A stretch of 64,000 nt of DNA from Euborellia annulipes (Eukaryota > Arthropoda > Insecta > Dermaptera > Anisolabididae). The stretch lies in the NCBI GenBank assembly GCA_023213315.1, contig JAKCPI010016844.1:1-64000 (forward strand). The letters are read 5' to 3'. Position numbers and translations under genes: made by a program. Under the pieces are notes generated by a model. That model made no database searches and was not told where the DNA came from. It saw only the letters and a program-made list of their open reading frames with translations. The number at the start of each line of letters is the position of its first letter. Positions within the stretch are counted from its first letter, which is position 1. Below are positions 31,956 to 42,666 of the stretch, piece by piece.

Positions 31956-32000
31956 TTGATCGACATTTCGGACGCCAATCACGTCCTTCTTCTGGACCAA
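31956..32000 (-). ncRNA. Hammerhead ribozyme motif, core change
   Basis: On minus, stem I TTGGTC pairs with GATCAA. The core reads CAGAAGA instead of CTGANGA, stem II arms GGACGT and GCGTCC pair fully around GATTG, and the 3' box is GAAATGTC. One core base (U4) is wrong, so it is probably inactive. Confidence 0.55.
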
Positions 32001-32100
32001 GATTGTTAAAAAGCACACGTGGATTTTGTTGTGGCATGTATAAAATATTTGAACAATATTGACAAAGGCATCCTTTTGTGTAAAAGAAGAGCTCTCTGTG

Positions 32101-32354
32101 CATGGGCGTAGCCAGACATCTTGTTAGGGGGAGCCCCGGGCATCCCCTCGTTAGGCCGAGAGGGGGAGGGGTTTGCAATTAATATATACACAGATTATTA
32201 ATTATTTATTTAAATAAAAAAAAATTAAATTAATGTATTGGATTGGGGCGTTAAAAAAAATTCCCAATGGGAAAAATATATATTTGTTTTTTTTTTTATG
32301 ACAAGCCAGGGGGGGGCAACGGCCCCTCCCTGCCTCCCCCTGGCTACGCCCATG
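32101..32354. mobile_element. hAT-like MITE nested in ribozyme fold-back
   Basis: The ends CATGGGCGTAGCCAG (32101) and CTGGCTACGCCCATG (32354) are perfect inverted repeats. TCTCTGTG is duplicated exactly on both sides (32093-32100 and 32355-32362), the 8-bp duplication of hAT elements. The interior has GC-rich flanks (GGGGGAGCCCCGGGC) and an AT-rich middle. The open frames crossing it are not genes. Confidence 0.8.
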
Positions 32355-32398
32355 TCTCTGTGCGTTATTTTCTCCAATACGTGTGCTTTTTTACAAAC

Positions 32399-32446
32399 TT
32401 TGATCCCGAAGAAGGACGCGATTGGCTTTCGAAACGTCGACCAAAA
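32399..32446 (+). ncRNA. Hammerhead ribozyme motif, core change
   Basis: The core reads CCGAAGA and is followed by a weakened stem II and an intact GAAACGTCGACC. Stem I TTTGATC pairs with GACCAAA with one mismatch. It is the inverted partner of 31956-32000. Confidence 0.5.
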
Positions 32447-32546
32447 GAAATTAAAAATAGTTTTTTATTCTCCTGGCTGCAAATCCACTTCCTTAAGATT
32501 AATAAATAACAGCCATCTTACACTTTTATTAAGTATACAATTTGTC

Positions 32547-33519
32547 ATGATAAAGATAATTTTATGATAGTTTAGGAGTTATTTGTGAAATGGTAAAATA
32601 AACTTTTTTTTTTTTAAATGGTAGCAGGAATTTACTTAGAGGAATGGAGGGGGGGATTTAAATTAGTTCTGATAGAAATTCAAGAATTTAAAACAATTTT
32701 TCAAATTAGTGCTGTTGTTTCAAAATTCCTATTTGAACGAAACTTAAGTTTTATTGTTAATTTAAAGTTCATAATAATCTAGAAAACGGTAAACTTCTAG
32801 GATAACAATACTTGTTAGTAGTTTGTAGAATAATTTTTTGGAATTCTACAAAATTAAAGAGATTGAAATTTGAAACTTACAAAATGTGAAAAATAAAAGT
32901 AAAATAAAATAATTTTTTTTTTCAATTCAATTAATTGTAATAGGTGACATCTGTCGTTTGGAATCCAGCAGCGGTTAATAAACACATCAGTTTTATTTTT
33001 TTTTATTTTTTGTTTATTATCCACAAAAGGAGCAAGTTTTTATTTTCTTTGAACAACTAAAAGGCCATTCCCCTTTAAGGTGGGGGAGTCCACGAAAATA
33101 AATTTCATTTGTTTATAATAAAAAATACGAATTTATTTTATAATTAAATTTAAATTTTTTGAAATCAAATGTATAATAAAATGGTAATAAAAAAAAAATC
33201 TTTAAATATTTTAAATATAAATCGGAACATTTATTTTATAATTATTGTTTATTAGATCGTATTTAAATCATCAGCGTGCAATTGATACAATAAATATTTA
33301 TTTATATTACCTTGATCAATATTCGTTTAAATAAATTATTAATTTAAAATTGAATTGAATCTATGGGGAAAATAAAATTTAATATATGACTAATTATAGA
33401 ATAATAATTGTGAGATTTAATTTTAACTTTTTCTTTATAAAGCATTTATTCTGAAACTATTTAACGAATTTTCAAAAGGTTTTTATCAAAGTATAGTTAA
33501 TTTAAAATTTATTTTTAGA
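32547..33519. other. AT-rich interval, no gene
   Basis: Low-complexity A/T sequence. Only short, chance-like repeats such as TAAAATAAAATAATTTT were seen. Confidence 0.5.
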
Positions 33520-33562
33520 GAGGCCTGATGATGGTTCAGTATGTAACCGAAACTGTCAAATA
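33520..33562 (+). ncRNA. Solo hammerhead ribozyme motif
   Basis: CTGATGA (33525-33531), stem II arms GGTT and AACC (33533-33536 and 33545-33548), and GAAACTGTC (33549-33557). ACTGT gives a 2-bp stem III with a one-base loop and GTC as cleavage triplet. Stem I is weak and there is no inverted partner. Both core boxes are canonical. Confidence 0.55.
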
Positions 33563-33889
33563 TTTGAAATATCAGTCGCCGGCTCTTATTTATCCTCATT
33601 CTCAATTCTATTATTTGCTTAGAGGAAAAAAATCTCTACGTAACTACGTAATCTAACAATAAATCCTTAAAAAAAATTTTTATTTTTTATTTTACTTGTC
33701 TAAGCTTTGATTGACCCTGACTTTCGTTCTCAAATTTCTTTTTTTTTTTGTTTTCCAACTTCGCCTACTATGAATGAATATTAATTTCACTTTTTTATAG
33801 TTCAAATTACATTTAGAAAGAAGAATAACAACCATCGAGTTCTTTGTTGTCAAGTAAATCGCTGCATTCAAGATCCTTTATTATATTAA

Positions 33890-34080
33890 CAAGTGGCAAA
33901 ACCCGCCTTCTGCGGGCTTTCCTTTTTCTAGCTGCAAATTTATTCTTGCTCACTGTTTAAAGATTTTGCAAAGTTTTAAATTTCCCTCACTGATTCATCT
34001 TCCTCTGTCTCTGGCCAATCAGCGAGATAGATTAGTAAACAGGAACATAACGGAAGTCAGAGGCTTATAGTATGATAATT
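33890..34080 (-). mobile_element. Helitron-like 3' end with CCAAT segment
   Basis: On minus the element ends AAGCCCGCAGAAGGCGGG, TTTTGCCACTTG|T, a hairpin plus CTTG end like the Helitron at 61895. Upstream (plus strand) GGCCAATCAGCGAG (34011-34024) and GAAGTCAGAGGCTTATAGT match a segment at 58840-58910 (GCCAATCAGCGCTC, GGAAGTCAGTGGC). The start of the element was not located. Confidence 0.5.
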
Positions 34081-34349
34081 TGTATGAGTTGTTCTTTTCT
34101 ATGTAAAGGTCTTTTATATTTCATATTTAGCAAAGGAAGTTTATTTAATTATTTGTCAAGAGAAGGGTAGTTAACTTGTTATTGAATTAAATGTAAAGAA
34201 AAATGAAAAAATGTTATAAAATAATTATTGCTATGATGTCAATTGAAAAATTTATTTACATTTATTTTGTCTATATTTTTGTAGATTTTAAAATATAAGA
34301 GAACAAATTTTTTCTTTGGTGTCTAATTTGATTCATGTAAATTGAAAAG

Positions 34350-34560
34350 TTAAAACATTAGATTATAAGTTTCAAGAGGAGGGATGAAGCAATTAAGCTT
34401 ATAATCCTGAGTTGAGCACAACTTGAGTTCAAATCCACTTCATGGCAAAAAATTATCCAACTCTTTTTAAGATACCTCCTTCTAGGGAAGGAAACGAGAA
34501 CCCACCTCAGTATTATTCCATGAAAGTTACTCTTTAGAGTAACCACAAAGTGTCAGTCCT
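34350..34560 (+). mobile_element. Possible tRNA-derived SINE, diverged
   Basis: GAAGCAATTAAGCTTATAAT and CTTGAGTTCAAATCCACTTC (B-box-like GTTCAAATCC, about 34425-34435) are spaced as in tRNA-derived heads. The body contains CCTTCTAGGGAAGGAAACG and ends with CCTGACACTAATGACTGAAG. No A-tail is evident. The assignment is tentative. Confidence 0.35.
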
Positions 34561-35890
34561 GACACTAATGACTGAAGACAAGTTTCAGAGATTTATTAAA
34601 AATTAATATTTTTAACACTTAGTTTTTAATATAACCTAGTGATTTTTTAAAAATTTCTCCGTACATTTGAGTTTACTTTGTTTTACCAAGAGAGCAATGA
34701 ATTTAAAAAAAAATCAATATACACATACAAAATATCTACAAAATTTTAAAATAAATTTTTGTATTAATAATTTTTTTTCTAATTCTTAATAAATCAAAAA
34801 ATAATTTTTCAAATTATTAAATAAAAATAAAATATGCCAAATAACAAACAAAAATTGTAATTTATTTAATTTAAATTTTTAAGTTATTTTTCCAATATTG
34901 TTTTTAGATTTTTGAAATCTTTAGTCGTGTTGTTGGTTACCAACCTCCTAATTGGACTCGAAATGTTATTTATCAGAGCGCTTCACTCACAGATTCTCCA
35001 GGTGATAGTTGAAACAACAGCCTCAAGCTGGACTCGAAACGTAACCTGATATTGTAGTCGGTCTAATTATCAATCCGTGGGTTCCGTCTTATAAATTGGA
35101 ATGAATTTACATAAACGTTCCCAAAAAAAAGAACATGATACTCTTGATATTGTGTCTTTCTTTCTTTTAAATTCATCTTCAAAGGATCACCGCTTCTTTC
35201 TATTCATTCAAATAGAGAACTAATTTTTGCTACACAGTATCACACCCCTCAAACAAAAAGCAAATTTTATTTAGAAGACGATAGATTGCTAAAAAAAAAA
35301 AATAAATAAGATGCTTGTTCTTAGTTGTATACAACCATATTTTGACAGGCCTAAACAAATACTAATTTTGGTAGGATTGATATTTTTATTTGTAATTTAT
35401 TTTAATAAATTGAAAAAAAAAAAATTATTGTACTTTATTACAAAACAAATAGGCAATATTGTTTTTATTGTTATTTTTGTATCAATATTTTTATTTTTGT
35501 TTTTGCATCAATGTTATTGTTATGATTTTTTTTTTTGTACTTTTACTTTGTTTTGTATTTTATTTTATTTTATTTTTTTTATTTAATATAGGGTGTTTCA
35601 AAGAACAAGTTCATTAAATGGTTTCAATGAAAGAGTTTAGAGAAAATTTTGAACTTTGGCATATTTTGCTCTTATTAAATAAATTTTTAACAACTTTTTA
35701 ACTCTTTCTGTTTTGCAACATTCACAATCTTTTTTTTTTCTATTGAACACTCTATTATGTTTTATTAGATTTCTCGTTCAAATTTTTGTTTAATTCATTT
35801 AATATATAAAATCAAACGTTTTTAATATTAATTTATGTTTTTTAAAAAATGAACCAATTTATCGTCCATCTTTAAAAATTAATAATAATA
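34561..35890. other. AT-rich interval with GGACTCGAAA direct repeats
   Basis: GGACTCGAAATGTTA (near 34963) and GGACTCGAAACGTAA (near 35029) recur 66 bp apart and may be decayed ribozyme-element halves, but no CTGATGA box accompanies them. The frame at 35311-35586 is a hydrophobic T-rich translation without family features. No gene is supported. Confidence 0.4.
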
Positions 35891-35900
35891 GAATTAGAAC

Positions 35901-36072
35901 CAGTGGCGGATCCAGAGGTGTTTCTCGGGGGTAATCTGGTGTGACTGGTCGATTAATTTTTAAAATTTTACATTAAAAATACATTTTTTTTCGAAAAAAA
36001 AGTATTTTTTTTCAAATCTCGGAGGGAGGGGGTAATTAACCCCTTTACCCCCACCCCTTGTTCCCGCCCTTG
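35901..36072 (+). mobile_element. hAT-like MITE (CAGTGGCGGATCC family), copy 3
   Basis: 172 bp, starting CAGTGGCGGATCCAGAGG and ending CCGCCCTTG. A perfect 8-bp duplication ATTAGAAC lies on both sides (35893-35900 and 36073-36080). It has the family motifs CTCGGGGG and AATCTGGTGTGACTGGTCG. The perfect TSD makes this the youngest-looking of the three copies. Confidence 0.85.
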
Positions 36073-36080
36073 ATTAGAAC

Positions 36081-37996
36081 TCTTTATTAGATATTAAAAA
36101 ACTTATATCTAATGAAAAAAAAGAACTTGAATTTTATATACAAGGTGTCTATAATTGTAAATTTATGAAAATCAAAAAGTTGTTAATATTCAAGTTTTTT
36201 TTTTAAATGGAACATTTCTTTTTAATCAAACTGTTAATTTTGGATATTAAAGGGAAATATTTAATAAACTCCTATTGGATTTTCACGTAGAATTTAAAAA
36301 TAATTTATACAATGTCCAATTAAAAGAAAATTTGATTATTAATTAAATAAACGATTATTATGTACACCCTGTATATAAATTATTAATTCATTTCTAAAAT
36401 GTTATTAGTTGAAGTCAATAAATCACAGTGAGTTATTTTTTTCTATTTTCAAAAAAATTTAAATTTAAATAATGATCTTGTTAGTAAAATTCACTGGTCA
36501 CCGATCCAATTCATGCATTCGCATTCAATTGCTTAAAGCAATTTTCTACACTCACGATTTAAATCTAAGATTAATGACCCTTATTACAATAAGTGTATTA
36601 TTTTATGTGAGTTATACACATATAAATTACATCTACTCTCTCTATATAGCATTCATTCCCTTGAGGCAAACAAACAATATTTGAACTTTTTATTGATTAA
36701 ATTAGCCCCTCATTATTTGCTGATTTTTTATAACGGAACAGTTTAATAAGAAGAAGATATGCAAATATGTCTAAAAAGATAAAACGGTTAAAAAAAAAAT
36801 AATAATAAAAAAAAAATTAAAATTAAAATAATTGAAAAATTTACAAATACAAATTATAACAATATATTATTGTTATTTTTAATTAATTAAAAATAATTTT
36901 TATTATTAAATGAAGTTTAACCAAAATGAATTTGATACATTTTAGTTTTTCTAGTTTCTATCTTACACCATTTCTCTAATTCTTAACAATAAAATTTCTG
37001 TCAACAATAGAACAATGTTAACTTCTCAAGTTAGTTATCCGTATTATTTAAATTAAAAATAAAAATTATTGCTATTTTATAATTTGTATAAATATTGATT
37101 TTATTTTATTTATGTTAATTTTTGACTAAATATTTTAACAATACATTATAAAGTATCAATAGGTAGCACTACAATAAACAATATCATATTCTTCTTTCTT
37201 AACAACTATTTTTTGGCTCCCTTGTGTTCATTTAAAATTTTCTTACCCATTTACTGTAGTAAAATACTACAATACGAGCCCTTATTGTGCCAGACTTCCA
37301 GATCTCCAACTCACTAAGAGCCCTTATCTTATTTTTCTATATGGGCAAATGATTTTTTATAATTATTGTTAATTGAAAGTATTAAGTAATCAAATTTTTA
37401 AGTATTTAAAATCCTTTCCCTTAACTCTGTCAGCAATAATAAGCAACCTCTTCTTTTACATTTTTTTTTAAGAACCGACTTTTTTCTTTTAAAAATACAA
37501 ACACTGATAATCCCTATTTACTTCCTCCCACCCCCTTATCTTCCTTGTGAGTAAAATAAGCAAAATGTTAACTCTCCAAGCTAGTTATCCATAATACTTG
37601 AATTAAAAATAAAAATTATTGCTATGTTATAATTTGTAGAGCTATAAATTTTTATTTTATTTTATTTGTCAATTTTAGAGTAAATAATTTAACAATACTG
37701 TTTATTATAAAGTATGTAAAATATTAATTCCATGAAGACTTGACGAAGACGAGCCGAAACGAAATGTCCCTAATCTAAATAAATGAGATGAAAGAAAGTC
37801 CCTAAATTAATCCAACAGATTTCGGACCACTATGTAAAATATTAGGTTTCAATATATTTATTGATAAATTATTTGAAGGTTGATTAATAATACAAATAAT
37901 CAAGAATAATAGTTATATTCATTCTGAAGATGGCTTACTAACAAATGTCAAAATCAAGTAATACTAATTAAAATAGCAATAAGTATAATTGAATTG
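36081..37996. other. AT-rich interval with one repeat pair
   Basis: The segment 37045-37140 is repeated with divergence at 37585-37715 (AATTAAAAATAAAAATTATT, GCTAT..TATAATTTGTA), so this is a local direct duplication about 540 bp apart. CGAAGACGAGCCGAAACG near 37743-37760 recalls a ribozyme-element end but lacks the full core. No gene. Confidence 0.4.
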
Positions 37997-38165
37997 TTTA
38001 AAGACAAACAGCAACAATACTTAAATTACATACAAATACTTGATAATTAGCAATTATTTTTAAATTACACTAACAATACCTTAAAATAAAATAAATACAA
38101 ATTATTTAATAACAATAATTTTTATTTTTAATTAATTATAATAAATTACAAAATAAAAATAGTTA
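37997..38165 (+). repeat. Dispersed AT-rich repeat, copy 1 of 2
   Basis: Nearly the same sequence occurs at 43799-43970, both starting TGTTTAA.GACAAACAGCAA and running through ACTAACAATACCTTAAAATA to an AT-rich end, with few differences. Class unknown. Confidence 0.6.
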
Positions 38166-38220
38166 TATTCATTCTGAAGATGGCTTACTAACAAATGTCA
38201 AAATCAAGTAATACTAATAG

Positions 38221-39424
38221 CAATCTGTTTGAGTTCAAAAATTCGAATGAGGTACTGTGGTCTAAATTATAATAAAGATCTCCATTTAAAATATTATATA
38301 GACGTCTAATATTAAACAATATCACTGATGACGGGGGGATATAGCAATATATAGCAATAATAATAGTTTGTAAATGATTTCAAAAAAAAAGAGGAATTTT
38401 TTTTTTAATCGACTATTATATAAAACATTCATTTACTAACGAAGACATTAAACTGAATTATAAACAAGTTCAACAACTTGAAATACTATTAATTAATGTT
38501 CTTAGCAGTTTTTAGATATATTTTTTAATAAAATACCTTTTAGATAAACCTATAATTAACAGTTTTTTTTTTTTTTTTTGGTGTATCTGTGTGTTTGTGT
38601 GTGTGTCTCGCACTTTTAAAGAGACAATTATTATTCCTTCAAATAGGAAAAGTTTTATAAATTAACCTAAATTACAAATTAATCTAAAAAAAAAACCTCT
38701 ATTATTAAAGTCAAGTTGGGTTGGACCCCTTTAAGTTATAATCAAAAATGGACTATAATGATAGAGCTATCAATTTGCTAACCTGAATGTTTGATCACGT
38801 GTCAGGTGTGCCTCCCCCGGACCCCCCTTCACCAGTGACCACCCTGAGACCAGCCATCAATTTTCTACCACTCGCATTTTCCATAAATAAGACATCAAAA
38901 GCCCACACACATATTGAGATCGTAATATGCATATTTTCTCAATAAAAATAAATACAGGGAGGAACTTAACTAAAAAAAAAAAAAACTAAACTAAACGTAG
39001 ACCCTCAGGGGGTCCCAATAATAAATACCCAAGTTGAGATTTAAAGGATAAATCACGATCTACATAAAAAAAAATTATCTTTTACATTTTTATTGTTATT
39101 AAATGGAATCTATTAAGAGATACAATTACAAAAAAAAAAAAAAAAAAATACAAATTTATTCATTTATAATAAATGTAATTGACTATTAAATGAATTATTT
39201 ATTATTGACTAAAATAACGGAATATCCTATTATAATAGGTCTGTAATTCAGGAAAAAAAATTTAATGTTATATAATATTAAAAAAAAAAAATTATTTTTA
39301 AATTATTTTATTTTTGTTAAAGTAAAATAATTTTTGTTGAAAGTTTTTTTTTTCTATATTAAAATGTATACTGATAATCATTTGTATTAGTTTAAATATT
39401 ACTAATTTAAAAATACTAGGCGAT
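38221..39424. other. AT-rich interval, no gene
   Basis: It contains a (GT)n tract near 38585-38605 and a less AT-rich island at 38790-38900 (GTGCCTCCCCCGGACCCCCC) without coding character. The remainder is low complexity. Confidence 0.45.
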
Positions 39425-39706
39425 ATGTTTCTATACAAGAAAAAAAAACAATATATCATATCTCGACATCTTAAAGAATTACGGGTCGTATTAATTCAAC
39501 TCAAAAAACGAGTTCGATATCACAAAGCAGCTAGAAAAACTTTCCTGCGGCTTGTTCTATTGATTGATCTAATATACTGGACCATCGGGTGGTGTCGTCT
39601 TTCCATGGTACGCGGTTTCATCTTGACTATGAAAAGCAACATCACCAACATCACCCAAGAGGAAGTGACGTTTCGAAGGAAAGGTGGGATCCCATCCAAC
39701 AAGTAA
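39425..39706. other. GC-richer island with a possible ribozyme-element 3' box
   Basis: The region 39470-39700 is clearly richer in G+C than its surroundings, and frames are open on both strands (39425-39706 plus, 39520-39702 minus). Neither resembles a known family. On minus, CCTTCGAAACGTCACTTCC matches the GAAACGTC box of the ribozyme elements, but no CTGANGA box precedes it. It is best read as a fragment of an old retroelement. A small real gene is not excluded. Confidence 0.35.
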
Positions 39707-41939
39707 CAATACTATATTTTTTTTATTGCAATTGAAAGCATTAATTTGAACTTTAAATAATTTTTAATATAATAAATTGAGCTCACAAACATAGGAAAAA
39801 AAAAAAAAACTTTCATAAATAATTTTAAACAAACATAAAAAATTAAAATTTATTCAATTGGCCAAAATAACTAATAATAATTTAAATATTTCTAAAATAA
39901 AAATTTTTCTTTATAAATATATTTATAAATCTTTATTGTCATTTTGATTAAAACAAGAAAAAAAGAAAAAACTTTATTAATTCAGTTCAAATATTTCTAA
40001 TTCATAAATTAAAAAAAACGTTATTAATTCACATCAAACGTTTTGATTTTTTTTTTTAATTTTTTTATTTTCTAATTAATAAAACTAATAAATTAGTAAA
40101 TTTTTTTTTTTTAAATAAATGCATTGCGTTTTCTTATCTGATGCCGTAATTGCTTGTTAAATAAACTAAAATTTTTTAAAAGAAATTTGTTTGATTCCAT
40201 GTTTAAATTTGAATATTCTCTTTTCAGCCAAAAAACATTTCAATAATATTCTTATCCATGTCCTACCCGATAGGCTCAGCATAGCAGACTGTACTCCCAG
40301 ATAAAGAGACACCTATTCTTGCCCAACAATGTAATTATACAATATAAAAGTCGAAGCATTATACAATATAAAAGTCGAAGCAGATACAATATAAAAGTCG
40401 AAGCAGATACAATTATAACTAATCATTAACTAGATCTATTAATTGATAAATCGAAACATTTTTTTAATCTTTAAGAATTTTTTTAAACCCTCCTTTTCGA
40501 TCAGGTCCCCCCTTTGGTTCATTAGGAGGTCCTTATTTTCTCTTATCCCCACCACGATTGGAGTAAAATAAGTAGATAATAACAATAAATTTATCTATAT
40601 CAATTTATATAAAAAAAAATATATCGAAACATATCATCTCTTTCTAATTTCAGTCCTTTGGGTTTTCTTCAGCCGTTGTTAACCAAAGCATTAGTGTACC
40701 TGGTATATTGTAAAAAGAATTAAATTAATGAATTAATAAATAATATACAAGATATAAATGGCCTTTTATACTCAAGACAAAGAATTAATTATAATTAATA
40801 TTAATTTAAAAAAATACTAGGCTATATGTTTCAATATATTTATATAAAAAAATTACTATAATTGTTAGATTTAATTTCAGTTTTTACATTTTAATTCATT
40901 AATACCAAAATTAGTTGACGGATTTTTGTAATGTGTAGAGAATTTTTCGTGTGCTGTTTAAGACTGCATTTTATCTTAATGAAAAAATTTAGTAATCAAT
41001 TAAAAATTCATTTATTCGGATTTTTTTTTTTTAATAATTAAATAAAATTAATTACACTCTGTAAAGAAAAATCCAAGAAGGTCCACTAAAGGCAGGTCAT
41101 GCAATTAGTTAATAAAAAAAATAATAAAATTGAATTTATATGAAATCAGTTGAATAATTAAAAAATTTTAATTATTTTTCCAATTTTTTAAAACAAGAAC
41201 ACCCAAGTTCTAATTATAGTCTAATTTATTAGACAGTTAATAACAATAATAATACATGTATATGTATGTATAATAGATGACAAAAAAAAAAAATTTTTTT
41301 TTTTAAATCCCTATTAAATAATAATTTTGAAACGACCTGTTATTGAACAATTAAGTTATTTCGTTAGATTTTTCTTGTATTTGATTTATAATTGCTATGA
41401 TTAGTTTTAACTTAAAAATAGGGCTTTGGGCTATTTTTTATTATTTTTTGATTAAGATATTTTTTTTTTTGTTTTAAGAGAGTTACAAACTTTATATATA
41501 ATTAAATTAATATATATTATTATTTATTATATAGGAGAACTGATATTAAATAAAAAAAAATAAATCCAAAAAAAAAAAATCTTTAGTGAGTGAGTGAATT
41601 AGATAATTTGCATATGTAATCGGTTTTTAAATAATTTTTTTTTTTTTTTACACACCACCTATCATCATTTTTCAATTTATGAATATTGAAAAATTTAAAA
41701 TTTTTCAATTAATTTAAAAACAAATTCATGTAGAGAATACGAAATTTTTTTGATCTTCGTGTGTGCTTGAGATTAAATGATTCATAATTCTTAGAGGAGA
41801 GGAGTTGGGGGGGGGAGGAGGATATAATGAAAAATAAAAAATCGATCATACTAATTTGAATGATCAACTCTAACTTTGTAGTTCATTTATTAACAATAAA
41901 TTCATAAAAATAACTAGTTCATAAAAATAATTTGTTGTT
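39707..41939. other. AT-rich interval with one minisatellite
   Basis: Apart from the tandem repeat at 40335-40405 and a weak ribozyme-like string on minus at 40652-40690 (CTGAAGA, then AAACCC, AAAGG and CTGAAAT), only A/T low complexity is visible. Confidence 0.45.
40335..40405 (+). repeat. Three tandem copies of a 24-bp unit
   Basis: The unit ATACAATATAAAAGTCGAAG plus CATT or CAG is repeated at 40335-40358, 40359-40382 and 40383-40405, with a partial fourth. It is nearly exact, so recently expanded. Confidence 0.8.
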
Positions 41940-41942
41940 GAT

Positions 41943-42470
41943 TTTTGTTTAGACGGTCTAAAAACAATTACAATTCTTTAAACAAATATTGTTATATTAA
42001 CAATAATTGTTTTAAAAATTAGAATATTGTACTGTAAATTAACATAAATATTTGAAGTAGTATTGTAGTTCTTCTGTTATTATAACAATACTTTGTAGAA
42101 ATTTGTTTTAGAATCTTTTTTTTTTTTAAGTTTATAATTCTCCAAGTGGCTTTAAATTTTTCTTCAAAATTCGAGTCTTATTAAAGCCTCTAACAATGTA
42201 AATTTACACTTACGTTGTTTTTTATGTAAAGTTGGGTTACAGGATCATTTTTTTTTTACAATAGCTTCCATCAAGTAAATACAAACATAAAAAGACATAT
42301 AAAAATACAAATTACAAGTAATACTGGTGTATAAGTAAAACAAAATTATAAAAGTAGGTAAATCACTCCTTTTAGATTCATTTAATCTGGAAAATAAATA
42401 ATATTGAACTATATGACTAATTCATAAAATCAATGGAATTTATAATTCAACAATTGAAAGACAGAAAGCG
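41943..42470 (+). repeat. Dispersed ~530-bp repeat, copy A (joined to ribozyme fold-back)
   Basis: It is closely similar to 53072-53745: both contain AGACGGTCTAA/AAACGGTCTAA, AATATTGTACTGTAAATTAA, TCTCCAAGTGGCTTTAAATT and ATTCAACAATTGAAAGACA. The end of this copy forms the left arm of the ribozyme fold-back at 42417-42663. In the 53-kb copy the same sequence continues without any ribozyme. Class unknown; no ORF. Confidence 0.7.
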
Positions 42471-42480
42471 AAAAAAAAAG

Positions 42481-42523
42481 TTGTCGACGTTTCGAATACT
42501 GATCGCACTCTTCTTCAGGGCAA
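42481..42523 (-). ncRNA. Type I hammerhead ribozyme motif
   Basis: On minus: TTGCC (stem I side), CTGAAGA, stem II arms GAGTGC and GTATTC (pairing with G-T wobbles) around GATCA, then GAAACGTC and GACAA. The core boxes are intact; stem I has one mismatch. Confidence 0.7.
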
Positions 42524-42560
42524 AATTGCTGTCCAATTTTCAGGTTAGTTGACATCATTT

Positions 42561-42603
42561 TTGTCCTGATGAAGAGTGCGATCGGCGCTCGAAACGTCGA
42601 CAA
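42561..42603 (+). ncRNA. Canonical type I hammerhead ribozyme motif (best copy)
   Basis: Stem I TTGTC (42561-42565) pairs perfectly with GACAA (42599-42603). The core CTGATGA is at 42566-42572. Stem II GAGTGC (42574-42579) pairs with GCGCTC (42585-42590, one G-T wobble) around loop GATCG. GAAAC GTC lies at 42591-42598. Stem III is only A-T and C-G with no loop; since ACGT is self-complementary, two molecules can share a 4-bp stem III as in dimeric hammerheads. The predicted cut is after C42598. All invariant core bases are present. Known relatives sit in Penelope-like elements and retrozymes. Confidence 0.8.
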
Positions 42604-42666
42604 CTTTTTTGCCTTCTGTCTTTCAATTGTTTAATTATAAATTCCATTGAATTTATGAATTAGTTA

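Larger units (their letters stand above)
31903..32532. mobile_element. Hammerhead-ribozyme fold-back element, copy 7, with TSD
   Basis: Arms 31903-31955 and 32447-32498 are inverted copies (CTTAAGGAAGTGGATT and complement). Two ribozyme motifs face inward (31956-32000 minus, 32399-32446 plus). After the right arm a 34-bp extension contains CAGCCAT (32510-32516). The 14-mer GTATACAATTTGTC is present exactly on both sides (31890-31903 and 32533-32546), abutting the left arm and the right extension. It is interpreted as a target-site duplication. A hAT MITE (32101-32354) sits in the centre. Confidence 0.75.
42417..42663. mobile_element. Hammerhead-ribozyme fold-back element, copy 8a
   Basis: Left arm 42417-42480 and right arm 42604-42663 are inverted copies. 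The ribozymes at 42481-42523 (minus) and 42561-42603 (plus) flank a 37-bp centre containing CAATTTTCAGGTTAGTTGAC. The adjacent copy 8b has the same centre and ribozymes but different arms. The two elements abut within 5 bp. Confidence 0.8.

Noticed and set aside
34925..35060. Further hammerhead pair (GGACTCGAAATG and GGACTCGAAACG)
   Set aside because: GAAAC-like boxes are present, but I could not find CTGANGA boxes or a complementary stem II; left as a repeat.
37738..37775. Hammerhead motif around TTGACGAAGACGAGCCGAAACG
   Set aside because: The first box needs an extra base and stem II is weak; insufficient support.
40335..40405. CRISPR-like array
   Set aside because: Units are contiguous 24-bp tandem repeats without unique spacers, and the DNA is eukaryotic.
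40652..40692. Hammerhead motif (CTGAAGAAAACCC on minus)
   Set aside because: The second box CTGAAAT and a 2-3 bp stem II are too weak to call; kept as a note in the interval entry.
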